Source: an uncultured Hymenobacter sp.
GTDB lineage: Bacteria > Bacteroidota > Bacteroidia > Cytophagales > Hymenobacteraceae
DNA length: 40,191 nucleotides
Direction of reading: 5' to 3'
Assembly: GCA_913778455.1 (NCBI GenBank)
Contig: CAJYVK010000221.1
Location: forward strand, 1-40,191
The position numbers were made by a program, and so were the translations under genes. How positions within the stretch are numbered: position 1 is the first letter of the stretch; the number at the start of each line of letters is the position of its first letter. Shown in pieces: positions 23,717-30,228 of this stretch. The notes beneath the pieces were generated by a model. The model ran no database searches. It was not told the DNA's origin and saw nothing but the letters and a program-made list of their open reading frames with translations.

Positions 23717-24424
23717 ATGAGCTACCGGTGGTCTTTTCTGCGCTCCGCTTTGGTACTGCCGTTGGCAAGCCTGTCGGCTTGCGCGCCGATGCAGCTCGCT
23801 ACGGGCTGCTATACCGAAACGCGGGGGCCGGGCGTCGTGCTGCTTACCGGCCAAACGTTATGCCTGGCCGCCAACCATACGTTTGCGTACCGCTATTGGA
23901 GCGATAACGTGAGTAGTAGCTACTACGGGCAAGGGGTATATCACCTGCGGGGTAATAAGCTGCATCTGCGATTTGAGGCAGTGCCGCCCGCAGCAGCTAC
24001 CACGGTAGCCCGGCCGCTCGTCACTCCGCCCGACTCGCTGTATATGAAATTTCTGGTGCTGGCGCGTTCGCCCGCTGGTGGGGCTAGCCCTGCGCCGCTG
24101 CCCTACGCCACCATTGCCGCCCATGCTGAGTCAGGGAATGCGGTGGCGTCGGCAATGAGCGACACCGCCGGATTTGCGGTGCTGCGGGTGCCCCACGGCA
24201 CCCGCTGGCTGAGCGTGCAAAGCTTGGGTTTCGGCATCTGGCGGCAGGAGTGCCCACCCAGCAGCACAACCTACCGCCTGGAGCTGCCCGCTAATCAAGG
24301 CACGCCTTATACCGCTGGCACAAGCAAAGTTCTCCACTTAGTACGCCAGCAATCTCCCAGGACGCTGCTGGTAGAGCAGGGGGAAGCGCGAATCGTATTC
24401 AAACGGGAGCCCAGCCCTGAGTAA
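23717..24424 (+). CDS. Hypothetical lipoprotein
   Basis: A 235-residue protein with a signal peptide and lipobox LSAC (SLSACAPM). The mature chain is beta-rich (GVVLLTGQTLCLAANHTFAYRYW) and contains a segment resembling a carboxypeptidase-regulatory-like beta-sandwich (LPYATIAAHAESGNAVASAMSDTAGFAVLRVPHGTRWLSVQSLGF). It is not recognised further. The ATG for MSYRWSF is used; a TTG two codons upstream is possible. No partner genes suggest a role. Confidence 0.75.
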   Translation: MSYRWSFLRSALVLPLASLSACAPMQLATGCYTETRGPGVVLLTGQTLCLAANHTFAYRYWSDNVSSSYYGQGVYHLRGNKLHLRFEAVPPAAATTVARPLVTPPDSLYMKFLVLARSPAGGASPAPLPYATIAAHAESGNAVASAMSDTAGFAVLRVPHGTRWLSVQSLGFGIWRQECPPSSTTYRLELPANQGTPYTAGTSKVLHLVRQQSPRTLLVEQGEARIVFKREPSPE

Positions 24425-24501
24425 GGGAAAATATTCCCTGGTAAGTGGCGTGCTTTTTCAGTGAAGAGTAAGCCCGCAGCAAGTGCGAAGCAGCCGGGGC
24501 G

Positions 24502-24828
24502 CTACACGTCGCTCACTGCCCCGTGGCCGCGCAGAAAGAGCTCTAAATCGCGGGCGCGGGCGGTTTCGCGGGCCAGCGCGGCTTGCAAACCCAGCAGGCG
24601 CTGACGCATCAGCAATACCAAGTCGATAGCCTCGGGTGCCAGGCCCAGGCCGTGGTGCAGGCGGGCCAGGCGCGGCAGCAGCTCATCGGGCTCCTCTACT
24701 TCGATGGTATCGGGGGCGGGAGCAGGGCGCAGCAGTCCCAGCTCGACAAACTGGTGCAGCGCGGCGCGACCCAGGCCATAGCGGGTATCGACTTCCTGGA
24801 AGGTCAGCAGCAAAACGCGGGTTTCCAT
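24502..24828 (-). CDS. cbpM: Chaperone modulator CbpM
   Basis: A 108-residue MerR-like small protein. It reads as one winged-helix (LTFQEVDTRYGLGRAALHQFVELGLLRP) followed by LPRLARLHHGLGLAPEAIDLVLLMRQRLLGLQ, the CbpM arrangement. In other bacteria CbpM binds the J domain of CbpA and inhibits its co-chaperone activity. It lies directly downstream of the CbpA-type gene on the same strand, with 40 nt between them. Confidence 0.88.
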   Translation of the reverse strand: METRVLLLTFQEVDTRYGLGRAALHQFVELGLLRPAPAPDTIEVEEPDELLPRLARLHHGLGLAPEAIDLVLLMRQRLLGLQAALARETARARDLELFLRGHGAVSDV

Positions 24829-24868
24829 AGGCTAAATATTAAATAACTAGTTGTACTAAAAAGACTTG

Positions 24869-25804
24869 TTAGGCTTCGCCGCGTAGCTGGGCCAGCTGCT
24901 GAATAAGGGCACGCTCCTCGTCGGTGAGATTAGTGGGCAGCTGCACGTTGAGGCGCAGGTAGAGGTCGCCGTGCTTGCCCGCCTCGCGGTACACCGGGAA
25001 GCCCTTGCCACGCAGGCGCAGGCGGCTGCCGTTGGCCGTTTCAGGCTTGAGCTTGATTTTGACCGGGCCGCCGAGCGTTTCTACCGTTTGTTCGCCGCCG
25101 AGCAGGGCGCGGTAGAGCGGTACCGGCACATCCTGGGTAAGGTCGTCGCCGGTGCGGGCGTAGCGGGCATCGGGCGAGATGCGGAAGGTAATGAGCAGCG
25201 AGCCGTTGGGGCCACCGTTGCGGCCCGGGCCGCCCTGGTCGCGCAGCCGGATGGTTTGCCCGTCGGCCACGCCTGGGTGGATGGTAATCCGCAGGTTCTT
25301 CCCGTTGACCGTGATGGTGCGTGGACCGCCCTCGTAGGCTTCCTGCAAGGTGAGCTCCAACTCGGCCTGGTAATCCTGGCCCGCGCCGGGCCGGCTGCTG
25401 CGCCCGCCCCCGCCACCCATGCCCCCAAACATGGAGCTGAAAAAATCGGAAAAGTCCTCGCCCTCAAACTGACCGCCGCCGAAGCCCCCAAAGCCGCCCC
25501 CGCCGCCCTGCGCGTACTGGCTCCAGTCGAAGCCGCCGGCCCCGGCGCCCGGGCCGCGTCCGCCGCCCGCCTGCTGGTAGCGCTGGTAGTCGGCCCCTAG
25601 CTGGTCGTACTTCTGCCGTTTTTCGGGGTCCGACAGCACTTCATTGGCCTCGTTGGCCTCCTTGAATTTTTGCTCGGCCGTGGCGTCGTTGGGGTTTACG
25701 TCGGGGTGATACTGGCGCGCGAGCTTGCGGTAAGCCTTCTTGATTTGCTCAGTGGTCGCCGTTTTTTCGACGCCCAGGATTTTATAATAGTCTTTGTAGT
25801 CCAT
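24869..25804 (-). CDS. cbpA: CbpA-type DnaJ co-chaperone
   Basis: A 311-residue class II J protein. The J domain is N-terminal with HPD at 33-35 (ARQYHPDVNPND). A Gly/Phe-rich linker spans roughly 75-135. Two substrate-binding beta domains follow, with no zinc-finger CxxCxGxG repeats, which separates it from canonical DnaJ. It would stimulate DnaK ATPase. The start is MDYKDYYKILGV; the frame continues upstream without a match. Adjacent cbpM supports the CbpA assignment. Confidence 0.93.
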   Translation of the reverse strand: MDYKDYYKILGVEKTATTEQIKKAYRKLARQYHPDVNPNDATAEQKFKEANEANEVLSDPEKRQKYDQLGADYQRYQQAGGGRGPGAGAGGFDWSQYAQGGGGGFGGFGGGQFEGEDFSDFFSSMFGGMGGGGGRSSRPGAGQDYQAELELTLQEAYEGGPRTITVNGKNLRITIHPGVADGQTIRLRDQGGPGRNGGPNGSLLITFRISPDARYARTGDDLTQDVPVPLYRALLGGEQTVETLGGPVKIKLKPETANGSRLRLRGKGFPVYREAGKHGDLYLRLNVQLPTNLTDEERALIQQLAQLRGEA

Positions 25805-25909
25805 ATCGCGAAGAAAGCGGCGGCACAACAAGCCGGCCACCTGTTCGTTGCTTTGAACGCGAAAAAAGGTTGCGGCGTTGGGCTATACTAAGTGCACAGC
25901 CGCGCATAA

Positions 25910-25926
25910 ATTTGTATTTTACAAAT
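25910..25926. promoter_or_regulatory. Palindrome ATTTGTA-N3-TACAAAT upstream of cbpA
   Basis: A perfect 7-bp inverted repeat about 105 bp upstream of cbpA and 145 bp upstream of the divergent DUF6799 gene. It is a candidate operator for either direction; no known consensus is claimed. Confidence 0.45.
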
Positions 25927-26072
25927 ACCGCCCCTTATTTCGTGGTGCGCAGCTCAGCATCTATTTGCTTGTCGGCCCTCGTACATACTCTTGTGCGGCT
26001 AGGGCTTAGAGTGCTCACTCCCGTGCTTAGCTTGTTCTTTCGCTTGCCTATTTTTCTCTTTTTTTACGCTAT

Positions 26073-26666
26073 ATGAAAGTAATCGCCTCTTCGCTACTGC
26101 TCGGTGCCACGCTACTGCTGGCTCTCGGTGCTGAAGCTCAAACCCAGCCGACTCCGGCCGCCGCACCCGCTCAAGGGACACCGCCCGCCCCGGCTACTAC
26201 CCAGCCGCCCGCCGCCCGCCGCGTGCTGGCCCCGCGCCGGGTGGTGGCCCCGCGCCGCGCCGGGGGAGCTGCGACTCCCACGCGGGCTAAAGTCAACGGC
26301 GTAATGGCTAAGGATGGCCTCATGCTGCAAAACGGGCGGGTTATCCTCACCGAGCTAGGGCGCACGGCCCCGATTGAGCAAGACAAACGCTTGCTCAACG
26401 GTACCCTCATCACGACCAAAGGACAGATAACCAACGTGGAAGGTGTAACCTCGCAAATGGGTGAGGGCGACTACGTCTCCCTCACCGGCCGCCTCACCAC
26501 CAAGCGCGAGATGGTAGAAGCCGACAGCGTGCGCAAGCTCGTGGCTTACGACCTCAAGCACCCCGGCAAGCGCAAGGAGATTGAAAAGGCCCGCGAAAAG
26601 GCCGAAAAGGAGCGGGCCAAAGCCGAAAAGGAAGCTGCCAAGGCGAAGGCCAAGGCTAACCGCTAG
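26073..26666 (+). CDS. DUF6799 domain protein, secreted
   Basis: A 197-residue protein with a signal peptide (cleavage near ALGAEAQT), a Pro/Ala-rich linker with basic repeats (RRVLAPRRVVAPRRAG), a central DUF6799-like segment (about 75-135: MAKDGLMLQNGRVILTELG, LLNGTLITTKGQITNVEG) and a C-terminal Lys/Glu/Ala-rich helix (about 165-197). The domain occurs mainly in Bacteroidota and has no known activity. Its long tail may form a coiled coil. It ends two bases before the stop of the convergent small gene. Confidence 0.8.
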   Translation: MKVIASSLLLGATLLLALGAEAQTQPTPAAAPAQGTPPAPATTQPPAARRVLAPRRVVAPRRAGGAATPTRAKVNGVMAKDGLMLQNGRVILTELGRTAPIEQDKRLLNGTLITTKGQITNVEGVTSQMGEGDYVSLTGRLTTKREMVEADSVRKLVAYDLKHPGKRKEIEKAREKAEKERAKAEKEAAKAKAKANR

Positions 26667-26667
26667 G

Positions 26668-26862
26668 CTAGCGACGCGTGTAGCTCACGAGAATGGCCAG
26701 GCCCTCGGCATCGTCGCGAGCTTCGACTACCTCGTCGATAATGAATTGAATTTCAGCCTCCGTCCAGTCTTCGTCTTCGGCGGCACGCACAAAGCTGTCG
26801 AGGGCGGAAAAGCGATTGCCGCCAGCGGGCGGCGTCCAGGTGAGCTGCTTGCGAATGTTCAT
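26668..26862 (-). CDS. Small hypothetical protein (64 aa)
   Basis: A short acidic protein (MNIRKQLTW... WTEAEIQFIIDEVVEARDDAEGLAILVSYTRR). It is not recognised. The start is the ATG at the conserved-looking MNIRK; the frame continues 11 codons upstream into a terminator. The helical acidic pattern suggests a real small protein. A plus-strand terminator lies just beyond its 5' end, so it may be covered by antisense transcription from the DUF6799 gene. Confidence 0.6.
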   Translation of the reverse strand: MNIRKQLTWTPPAGGNRFSALDSFVRAAEDEDWTEAEIQFIIDEVVEARDDAEGLAILVSYTRR

Positions 26863-26882
26863 ACTGCGAAGATGGCACCCAG

Positions 26883-26915
26883 CGGCCCCCGCCACCCGGC
26901 GGGGGCCGTTTTTTT
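26883..26915 (+). terminator. Strong rho-independent terminator, plus orientation
   Basis: The 11-bp perfect stem CGGCCCCCGCC / GGCGGGGGCCG with loop ACCC is followed by seven T. Only the plus strand has the T tract, although both flanking genes are on the minus strand, so it most likely ends the DUF6799 transcript after it crosses the small antisense gene. Confidence 0.88.
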
Positions 26916-26922
26916 GCCGCCG

Positions 26923-27342
26923 CTATTTGCGGGACGCGGGCCCCATTTCGAGCACCTGGAGCTTCATGGGAGCCACGCCGGCGTCGATGATGTCGAGCTT
27001 GCGAGCGGCTTTTTTCGACACGTCGATGATGCGGCCCTTGGAGTGGGGACCGCGGTCGTTGACGACTACCTTTACCGAGTGGCCGTTGCGGGTGTTGGTG
27101 ACCTTGAGCTTGGTGCCGAAGGGCAGCGTATTGTGGGCCGCCGTGAGCTGGCCCGGTCGGTAGGGTTCGCCGCTGGCCGTGCGCCGGCCGTCGAACTTAT
27201 CGGCGTAGTACGAGCCATCGCCCGACTGCGTGAACAGGGATTTGCTGCCGCCGCAAGCCGCCGCGGCCAGGGCCGTCAGGCTGATGATGAAGTAGTTGGA
27301 AAAGCACTGGGATCTAAGTCTGTACATAATTTGGGTATTCAT
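26923..27342 (-). CDS. rlpA: RlpA-family septal ring lytic transglycosylase / DPBB lipoprotein
   Basis: A 139-residue protein consisting of a lipoprotein signal (lipobox AAAAC, Cys30) and one double-psi beta-barrel domain. Family motifs are GSYYADKFDGRRTASGEPY, TAAHNTLPFGTKLKVTN and VVVNDRGPHSKGRIIDVS. It lacks a C-terminal SPOR domain, so septal targeting would have to come from elsewhere. RlpA proteins cleave or bind denuded peptidoglycan. The start MNTQIMYR is preferred; an upstream ATG at 27408 adds 22 residues ahead of a signal peptide. It is divergent from the Lys/Met-rich gene. Confidence 0.9.
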   Translation of the reverse strand: MNTQIMYRLRSQCFSNYFIISLTALAAAACGGSKSLFTQSGDGSYYADKFDGRRTASGEPYRPGQLTAAHNTLPFGTKLKVTNTRNGHSVKVVVNDRGPHSKGRIIDVSKKAARKLDIIDAGVAPMKLQVLEMGPASRK

Positions 27343-27416
27343 TTTGCCTTCACGCGGCGTGTCAGAAATAAAGCTCAACTTTCGGCCGAAATCACCCATT
27401 TCTTTCACCCCAACCC

Positions 27417-27638
27417 ATGAAAAACTCGCTGAAGCTCGTTGCTGGTCTCGCCCTGTCGGGCCTGTTTCTCACCGCCCACGCCCAAACCACGCCCGCCAAG
27501 GATGGCAAAATGGCTGATGGCAAAATGATGGACGGCAAGATGAAGGAAGAGAAAAAAGAAGGCAAGATGCACAAAGAAAAAATGGGCAAAATGCACAAAG
27601 AGAAAATGGACGGCGAGAAGATGAAGACCAAAATGTAG
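27417..27638 (+). CDS. Small secreted Lys/Met/Glu-rich repeat protein
   Basis: A 73-residue protein with a clear signal peptide (MKNSLKLVAGLALSGLFLTAHAQ) and a mature part made almost entirely of short degenerate repeats around GKM, DGKM and HKEKM. It contains about a dozen Met and two His and no Cys. Such Met/His-rich secreted peptides often bind copper or silver, but that is only an inference here. The repeat resembles a degenerate DUF6799 strand. Its terminator lies inside the opposing GH25 gene. Confidence 0.75.
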   Translation: MKNSLKLVAGLALSGLFLTAHAQTTPAKDGKMADGKMMDGKMKEEKKEGKMHKEKMGKMHKEKMDGEKMKTKM

Positions 27639-27647
27639 GTCTTAGCC

Positions 27648-28556
27648 TCAGCGCTCCACTACCGAGGTCGCCCGGTTCAGCAACTTGCGAAGGTTGCTGG
27701 GCCGGGCGGCTTTTTTGGGAGGGGGCGGCGGGGCTACGCGCAGGGCCTGCAAGGCAGCGTAGCTGCCCTGAAAAACGTTGAAATCGACCGTGCCCCGGAT
27801 GCCGGGCACGTAGGCTTCGTCGGAGTGCTGCCAGATAATCCAGCGCTCGGCGGGCAGGGCGGGGCGGGCCACCTCGTAGTGGGCCAGCCATAGCGGGTAG
27901 TCGTCGAAGTGCCCGGCTAAGTAGCGGCGGTAAAAGGCGTAGTTAGAGTACAGAATGGGCCGCACGCCGTAGTGGGCCTGCACGGCGGTCAGCCACTGCC
28001 GCACGCCGCGGCGCATCTCGGCCACGTCGTGAAAGCGCGGGGCCTCTACGTCGAGCACGGGCGGCAGGTCGCCGACGCGAATGGGGACCGTGGCAATAAA
28101 GAGGCTGGCCTGCTCGTCGCCGTCGCGGTTGGGCTGGTAGTAGTGGTAGGCCCCGCTAAGAATGCCCGCCCGGCGGGCCTCGCGCCAGTTGCGCTGAAAG
28201 CGGGCGTCGCGCATGGTAGCGCCCTCACTGGCCTTGATGAAGGCGAAGCGCACCCGCTGCTGCGCCACGCGGGGCCAGTCGATGTGGCCCTGGTAGGCCG
28301 ATACGTCGATACCATGTACTGAGTAGCCTGCCAGCAGCGGTGTGCGCTCGTGGCCAGTGAGGTAGCGCGTGGTGAGCGTGGCCCAGGTGCGGCGGGCGTA
28401 GCGGTTGAGCTGGCGCTGATGGCGGAGGTAATAGGCCCCGCCGCCCAGCAGCCCCAGCAGCAGACCCGCCAGCACCCAGCGTCGCCAGCCCCGGCGCGGG
28501 GCCGGGGGCGGCGGGGGGGCCGGGGCAGCGGGGAGGGGCAGTTCGGGCGTGAGCAT
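27648..28556 (-). CDS. GH25 family lysozyme (N-acetylmuramidase)
   Basis: A 302-residue membrane-anchored muramidase. A Pro-rich cytoplasmic stretch and one TM helix (about 30-47, WVLAGLLLGLLGGGAYYL) precede the GH25 barrel. Its motifs are HGIDVSAYQGHIDW, FAFIKASEGATMRDARF, LPPVLDVEA with the acidic pair, and IIWQHSDEAYVPGIRGTVDFNVF. It would cut peptidoglycan between MurNAc and GlcNAc. The ATG for MLTPELPLP is used; the -7 box lies 12-19 bases upstream. Neighbouring RlpA suggests a local cell-wall remodelling group. Confidence 0.92.
   Translation of the reverse strand: MLTPELPLPAAPAPPPPPAPRRGWRRWVLAGLLLGLLGGGAYYLRHQRQLNRYARRTWATLTTRYLTGHERTPLLAGYSVHGIDVSAYQGHIDWPRVAQQRVRFAFIKASEGATMRDARFQRNWREARRAGILSGAYHYYQPNRDGDEQASLFIATVPIRVGDLPPVLDVEAPRFHDVAEMRRGVRQWLTAVQAHYGVRPILYSNYAFYRRYLAGHFDDYPLWLAHYEVARPALPAERWIIWQHSDEAYVPGIRGTVDFNVFQGSYAALQALRVAPPPPPKKAARPSNLRKLLNRATSVVER
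27670..27716 (+). terminator. Terminator of the Lys/Met-rich gene inside GH25
   Basis: A 15-bp stem (27670-27684 with 27693-27707, two G-U pairs in RNA) with an 8-nt loop is followed by GGC and six T. It lies antisense within the 3' end of the GH25 coding sequence. Confidence 0.8.
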
Positions 28557-28567
28557 GGGGAGCAGGC

Positions 28568-28575
28568 CAAAAGTA
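28568..28575 (-). promoter_or_regulatory. Bacteroidota -7 box for the GH25 gene
   Basis: TACTTTTG on the minus strand matches TAnnTTTG and ends 11 bases before the ATG, leaving a leader of only a few bases. Confidence 0.6.
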
Positions 28576-28672
28576 ACGCACGGTCGCACGCTTCGCGTAT
28601 GGGAGCCGGAGTCGTAGCTTGCACTTTTAAAGCCTGCGGGCGTATTTCCGGTTCATTTTTCCAAACAAGCTT

Positions 28673-28933
28673 ATGCCCGAAGCCCGCGATGCCAACGGCC
28701 ACCTCATCCGCGAACTGCACGGCGTGACGCTGGCCGCCATTCTCGATTACCTGGTAGCGCACTACGGCTTTGCCGGGCTCGATGAGCGCCTGCGCCTCAA
28801 CTGCTTCGCCGTAAATCCGAGCATCAAATCCAGCTTGAACTTTCTCCGGCGCACGGCTTGGGCGCGGGCCAAGGTCGAAGAGTTGTACGTGCGCCTGCGC
28901 ACGGCCGAGGTACTGGGCCAGCGGCTGCCGTAG
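28673..28933 (+). CDS. VF530 family (DUF2132) DNA-binding-like protein
   Basis: An 86-residue protein. The family core is evident: LHGVTLAAILDYLVAHYGFAGLDERLRLNCFAVNPSIKSSLNFLRRTAWARAKVEELYVR. The VF530 fold was solved for a Vibrio fischeri protein and resembles DNA-binding domains; its cellular role is unknown. It stands before a small membrane protein on the same strand, 30 nt apart. Confidence 0.92.
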   Translation: MPEARDANGHLIRELHGVTLAAILDYLVAHYGFAGLDERLRLNCFAVNPSIKSSLNFLRRTAWARAKVEELYVRLRTAEVLGQRLP

Positions 28934-28963
28934 CGTCTATCCCACCATACTTTATCCGTTGCA

Positions 28964-29287
28964 ATGGCTGAGCTGCGCGACAAGTCGGGACCGCTGGCGC
29001 TGGTAGTGGGCGCAGCCATTTTCGTGGCCTTCGAGACAGCCGCCTTTCACCTGCTGCGGTTTCTGACGGCGGGCCTGGGCGAGGCTAATCAATATCAGCC
29101 CGAGAACACCATCGTCAGCAACTGGGTGAAGACGGTGGCTTTCCTGCTGCTGCACTTGGTGCTGGTGCTGTCGGCCATGCTGCTGCTCAGCAACAAGCTG
29201 CCCCGCCGCTACCGGGGGCAGATTACGGGCTGGCTTTTCCTGAGCCTGCTGGTAGGTTTCGGCATGCTTATTCCGCTGTTTTATTGA
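28964..29287 (+). CDS. Small integral membrane protein
   Basis: A 107-residue protein with three predicted membrane helices (about 11-34, 53-75 and 87-106) joined by short charged loops (NQYQPENTIVSNW; NKLPRRYRGQ). It is not recognised. A near-consensus -7 sequence, TACTTTAT, lies about 10 nt upstream, but co-transcription with the VF530 gene is also possible. Confidence 0.7.
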   Translation: MAELRDKSGPLALVVGAAIFVAFETAAFHLLRFLTAGLGEANQYQPENTIVSNWVKTVAFLLLHLVLVLSAMLLLSNKLPRRYRGQITGWLFLSLLVGFGMLIPLFY

Positions 29288-29473
29288 AGGCAGCGTGGTG
29301 CTCGGGGTGGTGTACACTCAGCACTCGTATCATTCGCCATCTCAACCACCTAGACGTGGGCGCCTCACCCCCCGGCCGCATCTGCTTTATGCGCAGAGTC
29401 TCCGAAAAGGAAAGGGGGGGCCAGACAATAATAAGGGTAATTTACTTCCGCTTACTTGCTCGCCCACATCCCC

Positions 29474-29502
29474 GAAATCCGTTGAATCAGTTAAATCCGC
29501 GG
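29474..29502. repeat. Nonamer tract (family C), copy 3
   Basis: GAAATCCGTT, GAATCAGTT and AAATCCGCGG form imperfect 9-bp units in the same orientation as the copy at 21715-21743. Confidence 0.7.
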
Positions 29503-29559
29503 TCATAACAAAGCCACTGCTCATCGCAGTGGCTCTCAAGAGGGGGTGAAACCAAGGGT

Positions 29560-29613
29560 GGCCGGTCGGTCCCGGCGTTATTGCGGTAGGAGAGGGGGCC
29601 GGTCGGTCCCGGC
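29560..29613. repeat. 17-bp direct repeat
   Basis: GGCCGGTCGGTCCCGGC occurs at 29560-29576 and again at 29597-29613, with a period of 37 bp. Each copy is itself nearly palindromic (GGCCGG...CCGGC). Confidence 0.85.
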
Positions 29614-29623
29614 CGTATCGAAG

Positions 29624-29647
29624 GGCCGGGCAGCCTTAGCTGCCCGG
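29624..29647. repeat. GC-rich hairpin at the Hsp20 stop
   Basis: GCCGGGCAGC, CTTA and GCTGCCCGGC form a perfect 10-bp stem that includes the Hsp20 stop codon. No T tract follows on either strand, so its termination strength is uncertain. Confidence 0.6.
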
Positions 29648-30025
29648 CTGAATGTCGATTTCGCGCGACTGGCTGGCGGCCGGGTCGCGGAAGGGGATGG
29701 CTACGCGCAGCTCGCCGTTTTCGTGGGTGGCATTGATGCCGAGCAGGTCCAGGTTTTTGGGCAGGTCGAGGGTCTGCACGAAGAGCGGGGCGGCGAGCTG
29801 GTCTTCGGGGCCGTGGCGGTATTCGCCGTATACGGTGAGGTGGTTATCCTTGAGTACTACGTGAAAGCTTTCGGCCGGCACGCTGGGCATGGCTACGTGC
29901 AGCACCACACCCTTGGGCCGTTTGTTGACGTGCAGCTTGGGCTGGGCCACGCCGCCGCCAATGGTGTTCAGAAGGTCGAGCTGGGGGGCGATAGTGCGGA
30001 TAAATTCTCGGCTGATAAGTTTCAT
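29636..30025 (-). CDS. Hsp20 / alpha-crystallin small heat-shock protein
   Basis: A 129-residue ATP-independent holdase. The alpha-crystallin domain spans about 25-125, with PKLHVNKRPKGVVLHVAMPSVPAESFHVVLKDNHLTVYGE and the family motif GELRVAIPF near 105. The N-terminal arm is short and a C-terminal IxI-like IDIQ is present. It is monocistronic. The upstream 200 bp shows no obvious CIRCE or heat-shock operator. Confidence 0.93.
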   Translation of the reverse strand: MKLISREFIRTIAPQLDLLNTIGGGVAQPKLHVNKRPKGVVLHVAMPSVPAESFHVVLKDNHLTVYGEYRHGPEDQLAAPLFVQTLDLPKNLDLLGINATHENGELRVAIPFRDPAASQSREIDIQPGS

Positions 30026-30228
30026 AAGGAGGGAGCCGTATTAAGAGGCTTCGTCCTTGTTTAATCAAATGCCGTACCAGCTTCTACAGAATAGCGAGAG
30101 TGTTGGTTTTCAGTCGATATGGCAGGTATCATTGGGATGAGTAGCGAGTAGGGTGACACCCTGGCCGACGGGCCGACGAAGTGGCAGATAATGCAAAACG
30201 ACTGACCGGAGTTTTTCGCCCCGGTTGT

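Larger units (their letters stand above)
29288..29635. other. Gene-free 348-bp stretch with repeats
   Basis: No credible gene is seen. It holds a nonamer tract (29474-29502), a perfect 9-bp hairpin AGCCACTGC-TCATC-GCAGTGGCT (29512-29534) and a 17-bp direct repeat (29560-29576 and 29597-29613). Confidence 0.7.
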
